DNA of 64,000 nucleotides from UBA8296 sp031581145 (lineage in GTDB: Bacteria > Bacteroidota > Rhodothermia > Balneolales > Balneolaceae), in the NCBI GenBank assembly GCA_031581145.1, contig JAVLBP010000002.1, forward strand, positions 62,001 through 126,000, written 5' to 3'. Under the pieces are notes generated by a model that was given only the letters and a program-made list of their open reading frames with translations, searched no databases and was not told the origin of the DNA. Of this stretch, positions 53,856 through 63,041 are shown piece after piece. Both the position numbers and the translations under genes were made by a program. The first letter of the stretch is position 1; every line of letters begins with the position of its first letter.

Positions 53856-55502
53856 TTACATCCTATCTGGGGCTTCAACCCCCAGCAAGGACAAGCCTGT
53901 TTTGAGTACCGTAGCGGTTACTTCCGCTAGTTTTGCGCGCGATGCCATCACACTCTTTGGCTCACCCATAATGCGACATTCATGATAGAAATGTGTGAAC
54001 TCTTGGGCCGTTTCTTGAAGATAGGTGATGACTTTGTGAGGCTCTTTGGATCTAGCAGCGGTTTCAATGACGTCAGGAAAGAAAAAAAGCTTTTTCATGA
54101 GTGAATGCTCCGCCTCATGCTCAAGGGTTGACCAGTCGATATCATCAACCGTAGTGAACCCAAGTTCTTCGCCAACTTTGCGAAGCACACTCTGGATTCT
54201 TGCGTGGGCATATTGGAGGTAAAACACAGGATTTTTGTCACTCGCCTCTTTGGCTTGAGCCACATCAAATTCAAGGTGCGTTGATGGAGATCGCATAAGG
54301 AAAAAGAATCGCGTCACATCGCTACCCACCTCATCCATGAGTTCATCTAAAGTGACAAAATTCGCTTTACGGGTACTCATTTTGAAAGGCTTGCCATCCT
54401 TGACAAGGGTCACAAATTGATAGACCAGGACATCAACCTTGCTAGCGTCATACCCTAGCACATCAATTCCACGAAGAACATCTGGGTAGGTATCGATATG
54501 ATCCGCACCAAAAATATCGATGCAGAGATCAAATCCACGGTCCAGTTTGTCTCTGTGGTAGGCAATATCGGGAAGACGATAGGTTGGCTCACCCGACTTC
54601 TTGATTAAAACCGTGTCTTTATCCTTACCCAATTGACTCGTTGCAAACCATACAGCTCCATCTTTTTGGTAGACCAACCCTTTTTCGTTGAGTTTTTCGA
54701 CTACATCATAAATGGCTTTGTTTTCATAGAGCGAGTGCTCATTGAAATAGGAGTCCATATGTACCTGTAACCGGTCGAGAGTGCGGTTAATATCATCCAA
54801 TATGGTAGTTTCTGCAGCCTCTTTGAATACCCCCTCACCCTCTTCATTAAGCAAAGCATTACCGTGCCCTTCTACAAGTGTCGTTGCAATTTCTGAGATA
54901 TACTCACCCTCATATCCTCCCTCGGGGAGTTCAACGGCCTCACCCAGCTGTTGGGCGTATCGGGCCTTCACAGACTCGCCAAGCATACGCATCTGCCGAC
55001 CCGCATTGTTGAAGTAATACTCACGGGTCACTGAGGCGCCACACCATTCATAAAGTCTAGCCATGGTATCACCCAATACCGCATTACGACCATGACCTAC
55101 AGTCAATGGTCCTGTTGGGTTCGCGCTGACAAACTCTAAAATGATTTTTTGGCCTTCAAAGGAGTTGTTGCGACCAAACGACTCCGCATGTTGGGCTAGC
55201 TTCTTCATCTCGTGATGATAGACGGATGATTTGAAGCGAATGTTGATAAACCCAGGTCCAGCGACGCCAATATGGCTGAAAAGGTCACTTTGTAAGCGTA
55301 TGGCATCCGCTAATTTAGCCGCAATCGATTGGGGTGCTTCCTTGGCCACTTTTGCAGAGACCATCGCAATATTGGTGGATAAGTCACCATGTGATGGATC
55401 TTTGGGTGCTTCTATGGTATAATTTGGTACGTCACTCTCCTTTAGGTCAAGCGTTGGTAGGGCTTGTTGTATCGCTTGGTAGAACAGGGGTTTAAGGCTC
55501 AT
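53856..55502 (-). CDS. argS: Arginyl-tRNA synthetase
   Basis: Class I synthetase charging tRNA-Arg. 548 residues. N-terminal add-1 domain (to about 110), then EFVSANPTGPLTVGHGRNAVLGD with the HIGH signature, VLVYQFVTLVKDGKPFKMSTRKANFVTLDEL with KMSTR in place of KMSKS, and the C-terminal DALR anticodon domain ending LSLLGVEAPDRM. Alone on its strand between the SAM hydrolase and radC. Confidence 0.97.
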   Translation of the reverse strand: MSLKPLFYQAIQQALPTLDLKESDVPNYTIEAPKDPSHGDLSTNIAMVSAKVAKEAPQSIAAKLADAIRLQSDLFSHIGVAGPGFINIRFKSSVYHHEMKKLAQHAESFGRNNSFEGQKIILEFVSANPTGPLTVGHGRNAVLGDTMARLYEWCGASVTREYYFNNAGRQMRMLGESVKARYAQQLGEAVELPEGGYEGEYISEIATTLVEGHGNALLNEEGEGVFKEAAETTILDDINRTLDRLQVHMDSYFNEHSLYENKAIYDVVEKLNEKGLVYQKDGAVWFATSQLGKDKDTVLIKKSGEPTYRLPDIAYHRDKLDRGFDLCIDIFGADHIDTYPDVLRGIDVLGYDASKVDVLVYQFVTLVKDGKPFKMSTRKANFVTLDELMDEVGSDVTRFFFLMRSPSTHLEFDVAQAKEASDKNPVFYLQYAHARIQSVLRKVGEELGFTTVDDIDWSTLEHEAEHSLMKKLFFFPDVIETAARSKEPHKVITYLQETAQEFTHFYHECRIMGEPKSVMASRAKLAEVTATVLKTGLSLLGVEAPDRM

Positions 55503-55627
55503 GGGCAGGTCAACCGGAGATCTTTACGTGAGGTTTGGCAGGGCGCTTTTGGACAAATATAGCCATTTTTCAAGCGCGCCAATGGGGCGGCTGTCAGAGT
55601 AATTAGGCTATAAACCCAGTATTATAA

Positions 55628-55659
55628 CAAAGGGCGTAGACCCTACATCAACCCCTTTG
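55628..55659 (-). terminator. Possible hairpin at the end of radC
   Basis: CAAAGGG (minus strand 55659-55653) can pair with CCCTTTG (55634-55628), with an inner GTAG-CTAC stem, and TTATAAT follows. It overlaps the radC stop. The U-tract is weak, so this is only a candidate. Confidence 0.3.
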
Positions 55660-56350
55660 AGCGAAAACTTACATAATGATCTCCCGCGATAATGATATGG
55701 TCATCTAATGGGATGCCTAAAATTCTCCCCGATTCAGCGATACGTTCAGTAAGACTGAGGTCTGCGTGACTCTCCTGAGCTGTCCCAGAAGGATGGTTGT
55801 GTGCTACAATAATGGATCCAGCATGATGTAGGATAGCCTGCCTCATCACCTCGGAAGGGTCTACAACCGTCGCGGTCATACCTCCTTCACTTACCGTTTG
55901 GATCCCCACTAGCTTTTTTGCGTGGTTCAAAAACCCTACAAGAAAGTGTTCTTTTTTTAAATCACGCAGCATAGGGCGAAAAACCTTAACCGCTTCTTGA
56001 GGTGATCGAATCTTTGGCTTTTCTGTAATGGGTGTGCTATCGATTCGTCTTGCCAATTCAAAGGATGCTTCGAGGGTCAACGCTTTTACTCTTCCCAACC
56101 CCTCTTCTGTAGCAAGCTCGGCATACGAACACCGAACCAGCTCTCGGATCCCTCCATATTTACGCAACAAGTCTTTGGCCAACTCTAGGACAGGACGTTT
56201 CCTACTTCCTGTTCGAAGCAAAATGGCCAGAAGTTCACCCTCTGTTAACGATTTTGCTCCGTATCGCACCATTTTTTCTCTGGGCTTTTCAGAGTGAATT
56301 GCTGAATGATTTGCTGAGGGTCTTTCAGGTTGATGTTCTGTGTTTTCCAT
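55643..56350 (-). CDS. radC: RadC-family JAB-domain protein
   Basis: 235 residues. An N-terminal UPF0758/helix-hairpin-helix part (ELLAILLRTGSRKRPVLELAKDLL, then GLGRVKALTLEASFELARRI) leads to the metal-binding MPN+ JAB site AHNHPSGTAQESHADLSLTERI, carrying the HxHPSG-S-D ligands. Once called a DNA repair protein; the real activity is uncertain. It is divergent from the peroxiredoxin gene. Confidence 0.93.
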   Translation of the reverse strand: MENTEHQPERPSANHSAIHSEKPREKMVRYGAKSLTEGELLAILLRTGSRKRPVLELAKDLLRKYGGIRELVRCSYAELATEEGLGRVKALTLEASFELARRIDSTPITEKPKIRSPQEAVKVFRPMLRDLKKEHFLVGFLNHAKKLVGIQTVSEGGMTATVVDPSEVMRQAILHHAGSIIVAHNHPSGTAQESHADLSLTERIAESGRILGIPLDDHIIIAGDHYVSFRSKGLM

Positions 56351-56453
56351 GCATATAAGAACACCTCAGTGAGTTTTCCTTTCATCACCCTTTAATTTTG
56401 TATAAAGCGTAAGGAATGGGCGCTGAGATGTTCAGGGTTATATGTGGACTAGT

Positions 56454-56499
56454 GCAGGTCAAATGCAAATGCATGCCAAATGCAAATGCAGGTCAAATG
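56454..56499 (+). repeat. 17-bp tandem repeats between radC and the peroxiredoxin gene
   Basis: GCAGGTCAAATGCAAAT (56454-56470), GCATGCCAAATGCAAAT (56471-56487) and GCAGGTCAAATG (56488-56499) make about 2.7 units; the first two match at 15 of 17. They fill part of the 198-nt divergent gap, the largest gene-free stretch here, about 50-95 nt before the peroxiredoxin ATG. Confidence 0.8.
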
Positions 56500-56548
56500 A
56501 CAGACGACTGACATCGTACACAACAACAATACTTCATAACCCATCCAT

Positions 56549-57016
56549 ATGGTATCTAAAGGAGATAAAATAGCGTCCGATTTTCAGCTAAAGGTCGTAC
56601 AAGGCGGTGAAGAGAGAGAGGTCCAATTTGGTGACCTATTATCCCATCCAACCGTGGTCACAGTTTACATGAAGAACAATACCCGAAGCTGCGACTTACA
56701 AAACGTATCCCTTGTCGCTGTAGCCGATGAACTTGCAAAAAAAGGGATTCAAGTTATTTCACTTAGCAAGGATGGATGTAAGTCCCACAAAAACTATGCT
56801 ACGAAACACGGCATACCCTACATCCTCGCATCCGATCCAGACCATGAGTTTGCACAAGCCACCGATTCCTTGGTCGAGAAGAAGATGTATGGAAAGGTGT
56901 TTCATGGCCCTTCAAGAAGTGCCTTTTTCATCGATACGGATGGCACCGTTTTGGGGGTTATCGAGAAGGTCACGCCCGACTCACACGGGGAGGAAATCCT
57001 TGCTCTCGTTTCGTAG
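56549..57016 (+). CDS. Peroxiredoxin (Bcp/PrxQ-like), variant active site
   Basis: Thiol peroxidase of the AhpC/TSA-fold Bcp branch. 155 residues, normal length. The peroxidatic motif is NNTRSCDLQ (Thr45-Cys48) instead of the usual TPGCT; the Thr-x-x-Cys spacing is kept. Cys77 in KDGCKSH could be the resolving cysteine; SDPDHEFAQATDSLVEKKMYGK and PSRSAFFIDTDGTV match the family. Divergent from radC; followed 26 nt later by topA. Confidence 0.85.
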   Translation: MVSKGDKIASDFQLKVVQGGEEREVQFGDLLSHPTVVTVYMKNNTRSCDLQNVSLVAVADELAKKGIQVISLSKDGCKSHKNYATKHGIPYILASDPDHEFAQATDSLVEKKMYGKVFHGPSRSAFFIDTDGTVLGVIEKVTPDSHGEEILALVS

Positions 57017-57042
57017 GCAAAAAAAACGTACTATTTAGCACC

Positions 57043-59604
57043 ATGAAACGACTTGTCATTGTAGAATCCCCGACCAAAACGAAAACGATTAAGCAGTATT
57101 TGCCTGACGATGTAATCGTAGATGCATCAATGGGGCACATTCGAGATCTACCCTCTTCCGCAAAAGAGGTCCCTGAAAAGTATAAAAAGCTCCCATGGTC
57201 TTCCCTCGGCATTAATGTCGAAAATGATTTTGAACCCTTATACGTCATTCCAAACGACAAAAAGAAGGTGGTAAAAAAGCTTAAAGACCACCTCAAAGAG
57301 GTTGATGAGTTAATCTTGGCGACGGACGAAGACCGTGAAGGGGAGGCCATATCGTGGCATTTGCTTGAGGTGCTTAAGCCTAAAGTGCCTGTAAAACGGA
57401 TGGTGTTTAAGGAAATCACCAAGGAGGCTATCCAAAGTGCTCTTGAGGAGACACGCGAGCTTGACTTGGACCTTGTACATGCGCAAGAAACCCGTCGTTT
57501 GCTTGATCGCCTTGCGGGGTATTCAATCTCGCCATTACTGTGGAAAAAAATTGCCCCCGGACTCTCAGCGGGACGTGTACAGTCTGTCGCAGTGGCACTG
57601 ATTGTAGCGCGTGAACGGGAGCGTTTGGCTTTTCGCAAGGGGACCTACTTTGATCTCAAAGCGATGCTTGAGTCAGGGTCTTCGTTCGAGTCACAATTGG
57701 CTACGTTGGACGGATCTCCTATTGCTAAAGGCAAGGATTTCGATGAACAGACAGGCGGACTCAAAGATCCATCATCGGTAACACTTCTGGACCAAACTAC
57801 CACAGAAGCCTTAAAAGATGAGTTTGAAAAAGGCACATGGACCGTTGCTAGTGTTGACAAAACCAAGCAACAACGAACCCCCGCCCTCCCTTTTATAACC
57901 TCTACACTGCAACAAGAAGCCAACCGAAAGCTTGGTTTGTCGGCCCGGGATACGATGAGTGTGGCTCAAAAGCTCTATGAAAAGGGGTGGATTACATATA
58001 TGAGAACCGATTCACCTGCCTTATCAGATCAAGCAGTTCAAGCAGCAAGGGAGGGTATTCTCGAGAAATATGGTGAGGCGTACTTGGCCAAAACGATTCG
58101 TCGGGCCAAGGGGAAACAAAAATCAGCTCAAGAGGCTCACGAAGCGATACGACCCTCTGGATCCTCCTTCAAGGATCCCGACAAGACAGGTCTTTCTGGC
58201 CGTGAGTACAAACTCTACGATTTAATATGGAAACGTACCGTAGCCTTCCAAATGGCGGCCGCACAGCTTGAGTTCACCAACGTCGTTGTAGAGGCTCGCG
58301 GGGATAAACATGTTGGCGAATTCAAAGCGAGTGGAAAACAGGTCCTGTTTCCTGGCTTTTTTAGAGCCTATGTAGAAGGCTCTGATGACCCAGAGGCAGC
58401 ACTTGACTCTCAGGATAGCCCTTTACCCACTTTGGAAGAGGGTCAGACTTTAGGTTGTCAAGAGATTGAAGCTGTCGGCCACGAAACCAAACCGCCTGCT
58501 CGATTTACAGAGGCGACATTGGTGAAAGAGTTGGAAAAGCAAGGCATTGGCCGTCCCAGCACCTACGCGACGATTATTAGTACCATCCAAGATCGTGGGT
58601 ATGCGGTCACTGAGGGCAAAGCACTTGCACCTACATTTACAGCCTTTGCGGTTACTAAGCTTTTGGAGGAGTACTTCCCAGATATCGTTGATACAGACTT
58701 CACTTCCATGTTAGAGCAGAAATTAGACGGTATTGCTCAGGGCGAAGTAGACCCGACGCTTTACTTGCGTGATTATTATTTGGGAGATCGAGGTTTGAAA
58801 GAAGTGGTCGAGAATCAGGAATCCAAAATTGATGCAACCGCCGCGCGCCGAATTCAACTTCCCATTGAAGGGCTTGATGAGAAAGAGATCCTCATCGGTC
58901 GTTATGGCCCGTATGTTCGCACCACGTCAGAAGGAGAGCCTATCTCAGCATCCATCCCCAATAATCTAACCCCAGGGTCGCTTGATGCAGAAACTCTTGA
59001 CAAGGTTATCCAAACCGAAAAAGATGGCCCCGTTTCTTTAGGTAAAGACCCAGAAACGGACCTAGATATTTATGTATTAAGTGGCCGGTTTGGCCCGTAT
59101 TTACAGCTTGGTGAACAGACCGATTCGAAAACAAAACCAAAACGAGTGTCTATTCCAAAAGGTGTGGATCCAGCTTCGATAGATTTCGATACAGCACTAG
59201 GGTATCTATCCTTGCCTCGATTGGTCGGAAATCATCCGGAAACAGGGGAAGAGATTCGAGCGGGGATTGGTCGATACGGCCCCTTCGTTGTGCATCAAGG
59301 AACCTTCAAATCCCTTACCAAGGAGGATCATGTCCTGGATGTGTCACTTGACCGTGCCCTTGAGCTTTTGGCTCAGGCGCCACAGCGCGGTGGGGGCAAG
59401 ACAGTATTGCTTGATTTAGGAAAGCACCCAGAAAAAGAGACTGCCATCCAGGTGCTCGATGGTCGATATGGCCCCTACATTAAAGCTGGAACAAAAAATA
59501 TCTCTATACCAAAAGCGATAAATCCATTAGATTTAACATTAGAACAAGCCCTTGAGTTGATCAAGGCTAAAGAAGGATCTAAAAAGAAGAAGCGGACATC
59601 ATGA
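57043..59604 (+). CDS. topA: DNA topoisomerase I
   Basis: Relaxes negative supercoils (type IA). 853 residues. Toprim KRLVIVESPTKTKTI and LATDEDREGEAISWHLLE, catalytic Tyr in GWITYMRTDSPALS, and GIGRPSTYATII. Instead of zinc fingers, the last 240 residues hold four copies of a GRYGPYV/GRFGPYL module (about 625, 690, 745 and 810) and a Lys-rich tail KKKKRTS. Such repeats replace the zinc domains in Bacteroidota. Confidence 0.97.
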   Translation: MKRLVIVESPTKTKTIKQYLPDDVIVDASMGHIRDLPSSAKEVPEKYKKLPWSSLGINVENDFEPLYVIPNDKKKVVKKLKDHLKEVDELILATDEDREGEAISWHLLEVLKPKVPVKRMVFKEITKEAIQSALEETRELDLDLVHAQETRRLLDRLAGYSISPLLWKKIAPGLSAGRVQSVAVALIVARERERLAFRKGTYFDLKAMLESGSSFESQLATLDGSPIAKGKDFDEQTGGLKDPSSVTLLDQTTTEALKDEFEKGTWTVASVDKTKQQRTPALPFITSTLQQEANRKLGLSARDTMSVAQKLYEKGWITYMRTDSPALSDQAVQAAREGILEKYGEAYLAKTIRRAKGKQKSAQEAHEAIRPSGSSFKDPDKTGLSGREYKLYDLIWKRTVAFQMAAAQLEFTNVVVEARGDKHVGEFKASGKQVLFPGFFRAYVEGSDDPEAALDSQDSPLPTLEEGQTLGCQEIEAVGHETKPPARFTEATLVKELEKQGIGRPSTYATIISTIQDRGYAVTEGKALAPTFTAFAVTKLLEEYFPDIVDTDFTSMLEQKLDGIAQGEVDPTLYLRDYYLGDRGLKEVVENQESKIDATAARRIQLPIEGLDEKEILIGRYGPYVRTTSEGEPISASIPNNLTPGSLDAETLDKVIQTEKDGPVSLGKDPETDLDIYVLSGRFGPYLQLGEQTDSKTKPKRVSIPKGVDPASIDFDTALGYLSLPRLVGNHPETGEEIRAGIGRYGPFVVHQGTFKSLTKEDHVLDVSLDRALELLAQAPQRGGGKTVLLDLGKHPEKETAIQVLDGRYGPYIKAGTKNISIPKAINPLDLTLEQALELIKAKEGSKKKKRTS

Positions 59605-59641
59605 CCGCTTGACAAAACGTGTTGTCTTAACCTTCGGCCTT

Positions 59642-60220
59642 ATGCCAAACACTTCGGACCTCATTCGGAAAACGACGTTTGTCTACCCTCCAAATCTTCA
59701 TGAGCTCGATTTGGCCTCTATGGTTACCATGTATCGCTCCAGAGGAGAACCTCGCAAAGCGGCTCCAGGAAAAATGTTGGCCTGTGCATTAACCAAAGAA
59801 CTTATTCGGGAAGGGAAGTGGTGGTTTGGCCTTTATTATAGTCAATCTTCTTGGGACTCTTTACTTACTAAAAATGCAAAAGGTGTGCCCATGACGCCTA
59901 CTGAATTTCTAGCCATGGGTAAAATTGCCACCTCACAAGAGCCCGTCTACAGAGAGTTTTTGGAGGTACAGCTTGATGTTTCGCCGAAACTTTCTTACTT
60001 ACTTCTCAATGACTTAAAGCAGTTTGGGTTCATACTAGAAGATCCTCAAAGTGTTCTCACATTATCTTTAGATGGTGAGAAAGCGCTGGATGGCTTAAGC
60101 CGCAGGATCTTCGAAAAACGTTTTCAACCTGACCTTCTTTTTGACACCCTCGATTCGGACTCATCATCATCGAGCCATTCACGTGCAAGCACCGTAAATC
60201 AAGTGTCTCTATTTACGTAA
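59642..60220 (+). CDS. Hypothetical protein
   Basis: About 192 residues from the ATG at 59642; a TTG at 59609 would add eleven. I recognise no family. Visible features: MYRSRGEPRKAAPGKMLACALTKELIREGKWWFGLYYSQSSWDSLL, a mostly helical middle (PKLSYLLLNDLKQFGFILED) that could form a winged-helix-like fold, and a Ser/His-rich C-terminus (SSSSSHSRAS). No signal peptide or membrane helix. It sits between topA and a sigma-like gene on the same strand. Confidence 0.6.
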   Translation: MPNTSDLIRKTTFVYPPNLHELDLASMVTMYRSRGEPRKAAPGKMLACALTKELIREGKWWFGLYYSQSSWDSLLTKNAKGVPMTPTEFLAMGKIATSQEPVYREFLEVQLDVSPKLSYLLLNDLKQFGFILEDPQSVLTLSLDGEKALDGLSRRIFEKRFQPDLLFDTLDSDSSSSSHSRASTVNQVSLFT

Positions 60221-60314
60221 ATCTCTAGCGCTGCTTGCCTTTCCTTGAAGCATAACCGTGGCTGCTTCAAGAGTTTATCTGCCACACCTGTTTCTCATTC
60301 AATACGTTCACACC

Positions 60315-60860
60315 ATGACCATGAAGATGGACTTCTTCAGGGCTGTGTTGACTCATGATCAAGACACCCTGAATTCACTTTTGCCACGTCTCACAACAGA
60401 ACTCAAGCAATATTTGCAGCGCCATTATCAAGCAGACCCACCGGATGCTGAGGATGCAGTTCAGTCTGCCTTGCTTTATGTCATAGAAAAAATCCACAAT
60501 CAATCGCTCCACACCCCAGAGGCAGCGCTTAAATACCTTTATCTCACGTCTAGGCACAGATACCTTCGAACAATCTATCGTTCAAAAAAGCTGGTGTTTA
60601 TGACAAATGAGTATCAAGAACCCTTTGTGAATGATTCACAAGTAGATACACTGGTATTGATGGAAGAGCGAGGTGCTTTGGATGGGTGCATCGCCAAGTT
60701 GAATACAGACAGCCAACGGTTTGTGAGAGCCTTGCTTCAGTCTCCGCCTCCTTCAACAGAGTCCTTAGCTCGGGAGTTTGGGTGTCGCGAAACCACAATT
60801 TGGGTTCGAAAACACCGGCTAACGGCTTTATTAAAACGATGTGTCGAGGGGTCGATGTAG
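60315..60860 (+). CDS. ECF-type RNA polymerase sigma factor-like protein
   Basis: 181 residues from the ATG at 60315 (a GTG at 60258 would add nineteen). A region 2-like N-terminal part (AEDAVQSALLYVIEKIHNQS, then LYLTSRHRYLRTIYRSKKL) is followed by a C-terminal helix-turn-helix like region 4 (STESLAREFGCRETTIWVRKHRLTALLKRC). This is the two-domain layout of ECF sigma factors, but the -35 recognition helix is atypical. No anti-sigma gene is adjacent. Converges on ppk1, 37 nt between stops. Confidence 0.7.
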   Translation: MTMKMDFFRAVLTHDQDTLNSLLPRLTTELKQYLQRHYQADPPDAEDAVQSALLYVIEKIHNQSLHTPEAALKYLYLTSRHRYLRTIYRSKKLVFMTNEYQEPFVNDSQVDTLVLMEERGALDGCIAKLNTDSQRFVRALLQSPPPSTESLAREFGCRETTIWVRKHRLTALLKRCVEGSM

Positions 60861-60864
60861 GTTG

Positions 60865-60899
60865 AAGGGGTGATGTAAAGGGCTGAGCCCCTTGCCCTT
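60865..60899. terminator. Possible shared hairpin between the sigma-like gene and ppk1
   Basis: AAGGGG (60865-60870) can pair with CCCCTT (60888-60893), and AAGGGC (60878-60883) with GCCCTT (60894-60899), in the short gap between the two convergent stops. There is no clear U-run, so it is only a candidate bidirectional terminator. Confidence 0.3.
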
Positions 60900-62988
60900 A
60901 GCCCGTTACCTCAACCATCGGCAGAGGCGCAAGCTGTTCTTTGGTATGATGCATCAAGGCGGGGTGACTTGCAAGAGTCGGCTCACCGTCTTGTGGCCTC
61001 ACTTTTTGATAAGAACCGTCTGGTTGGCAGATCCAACTCTGGTAATTGTCTTTTAGGTAAACCTCCATCACATATTGTACGTAGTGTTGGAGCGAAGGGG
61101 AGGTAATGGGCGTAATGGCTTCAATTCTGGCGTCGAGGTTTCGGTGCATCCAATCCGCAGACCCTATGTAATACTCGGGGTGCCCATCATTGGCAAAGAT
61201 GTAGCAACGTGAGTGCTCCAAAAAACGCCCTAAAATGGACCGTACACGAATGCGCTCGGAGAGCCCCGGCTTTCCTGGCACTAGCCTGCAAACACCTCGA
61301 ACGATAAAGTCCATTTCTACCCCAGCATCTGATGCCTCATACAGTAGTTCGATAAGCTCTGGGTCTTCTAAACTGTTCATTTTAGCAACAATGCCGGCCG
61401 GCTTCCCCTGCTTTGCATGGTCGATTTCTCTGCGAATCATCTCCACAAAACGGGCACGCATCGAGCGTGGTGCAACAAGCAGCTTGTCGTACGTTTGGGT
61501 CAGCGCATAACCCGTGAGGCTATTAAAAAGCTTGGTCACATCATCCGCCAACACTTCATCTGTCGTAAAAAGGCCAAAGTCTTCGTAGAGATAGGCTGTT
61601 TTGGGGTGATAATTCCCCGTACCTATGTGCACGTATCGACGCGGCGCTCCATCTTCCTCTCGAACAACAATCGTAAGTTTGGAGTGAATCTTTAGACCCG
61701 CTACACCATAGGAGACATGGACGCCCGCTTTTTCAAGCTGCTGGGCCCAATAAATATTTTGCTCTTCATCAAAACGAGCCTTTAACTCCACTAGAACCGC
61801 AACTTGCTTCCCCGCATTAGCCGCCCGAATCAACGCATGCATTACGGGTGAATCACTGGATGTACGGTACAGCGTTTGCTTGATCGCCAGGACCTTTGGA
61901 TCGGCTGCAGCCTCTTCCACAAACCGTTGTGTGGATAGTTCAAAGCTATGGTAGGGATGATGCACGAGGTAATCTTGCGTCATCGTGTCAAAAAACGACT
62001 CTGGCTCTTCTTCCCCCTTAAACACGGGGTGTGGAAGTGGACGCCAAGGGTGTTCTTTGAGTGAATCAAACCCCTTCATGGTGGCAATCGACATAAGGTC
62101 CGCCAAACCAATGGGTCCCTCCATACGGTAAATATCCCGCTCCTCGACTCGCAATTCCTTTTTTAAAAGATCTATGATATCGTCTGGAGTGCCTGCATCG
62201 AGTTCTAATCGTACAATTTCGGCAAACCGCCTTTCACGCAATTCACCTGCGATCATCTCTAGCAGGTCTTCAGCCTCTTCCTCATTACGCTCAATATCCG
62301 CGTTTCTAGTCACTCGGAATAGGTGTGTTGTCTCGACCTCCATCCCTGGGAAAAACGCAGCCATGTTGAGTCGTATGAGTTCGCTTGTCGATACCATAAT
62401 GCGAGAGGAGTCAGTCTCCTCCATCACAACCCATCGAGGACGGTTGGCAGGAATCTTTATCCTGGCATAGAGTTTTTCCTCCGTCTTGGGGTGTCGCAAT
62501 CGCACCATATAGGAACGACTTTGATTAGATATTGTTGGGAATGGGTGCGCCTCATCAATTGCCAACGGCGTAATAATGGGGTAGATCTGTGTTTTGAAAT
62601 ACTCCTCAGCCTTAGCTTGTTGGGCCGGAGATAACTCTGCAAATGTCTTCAATTGAATGCCCTTTTCAGCCATTTGTGGCAAAAGCTCATCAAAATAACA
62701 TGAGCGATAGGCTCCAATCATCTTCTGAACATCTTCACGGATCAGATCAAGCTGTTGATCAGGTGTCAACCCATCCACCGATAGATCTGTGACTCCTGCA
62801 AGAAGCTGTCGTTTTAGGCCACCCACCCGTTTTTGAAAAAACTCATCGAGGTTCGAACACACAATTGAGATAAACTTGACCCGTTCCAGTAGCGGTCTCT
62901 CACGATCTTGTGCAAGCGAGAGGACTCTCCAATTAAACTGAAGCCAGCTTAACTCGTAATTAAAAAAGTGATCGTGGGGTGTTGCCAT
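60898..62988 (-). CDS. ppk1: Polyphosphate kinase 1
   Basis: Makes polyphosphate from ATP, reversibly. 696 residues, normal length. N-terminal domain YELSWLQFNWRVLSLAQD, tunnel-region ALIRAANAGKQVAVLVELKARFDEEQN, the phosphorylated His in GLKIHSKLTIVVREE, and YVHIGTGNYHPKTA. Single-gene transcript, divergent from ruvB across 53 nt. The same window has the glycogen genes, so two storage polymers are covered. Confidence 0.97.
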   Translation of the reverse strand: MATPHDHFFNYELSWLQFNWRVLSLAQDRERPLLERVKFISIVCSNLDEFFQKRVGGLKRQLLAGVTDLSVDGLTPDQQLDLIREDVQKMIGAYRSCYFDELLPQMAEKGIQLKTFAELSPAQQAKAEEYFKTQIYPIITPLAIDEAHPFPTISNQSRSYMVRLRHPKTEEKLYARIKIPANRPRWVVMEETDSSRIMVSTSELIRLNMAAFFPGMEVETTHLFRVTRNADIERNEEEAEDLLEMIAGELRERRFAEIVRLELDAGTPDDIIDLLKKELRVEERDIYRMEGPIGLADLMSIATMKGFDSLKEHPWRPLPHPVFKGEEEPESFFDTMTQDYLVHHPYHSFELSTQRFVEEAAADPKVLAIKQTLYRTSSDSPVMHALIRAANAGKQVAVLVELKARFDEEQNIYWAQQLEKAGVHVSYGVAGLKIHSKLTIVVREEDGAPRRYVHIGTGNYHPKTAYLYEDFGLFTTDEVLADDVTKLFNSLTGYALTQTYDKLLVAPRSMRARFVEMIRREIDHAKQGKPAGIVAKMNSLEDPELIELLYEASDAGVEMDFIVRGVCRLVPGKPGLSERIRVRSILGRFLEHSRCYIFANDGHPEYYIGSADWMHRNLDARIEAITPITSPSLQHYVQYVMEVYLKDNYQSWICQPDGSYQKVRPQDGEPTLASHPALMHHTKEQLAPLPMVEVTG

Positions 62989-63041
62989 AGGCTAAAAGTT
63001 ACTTAGAAAGCGACGACTTTAAGTGTTAAATTCTCCTTACG

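Noticed and set aside
55503..55642. tRNA or small RNA in the argS/radC gap
   Set aside because: No cloverleaf or T-loop pattern; only a weak hairpin at the radC end.
56454..56499. CRISPR array
   Set aside because: The repeat units adjoin with no spacers, so it is a simple tandem repeat.
56970..57638. Long open frame opposite topA
   Set aside because: 222 codons covering the conserved Toprim part of topA; Ser/Arg-rich shadow translation without motifs.
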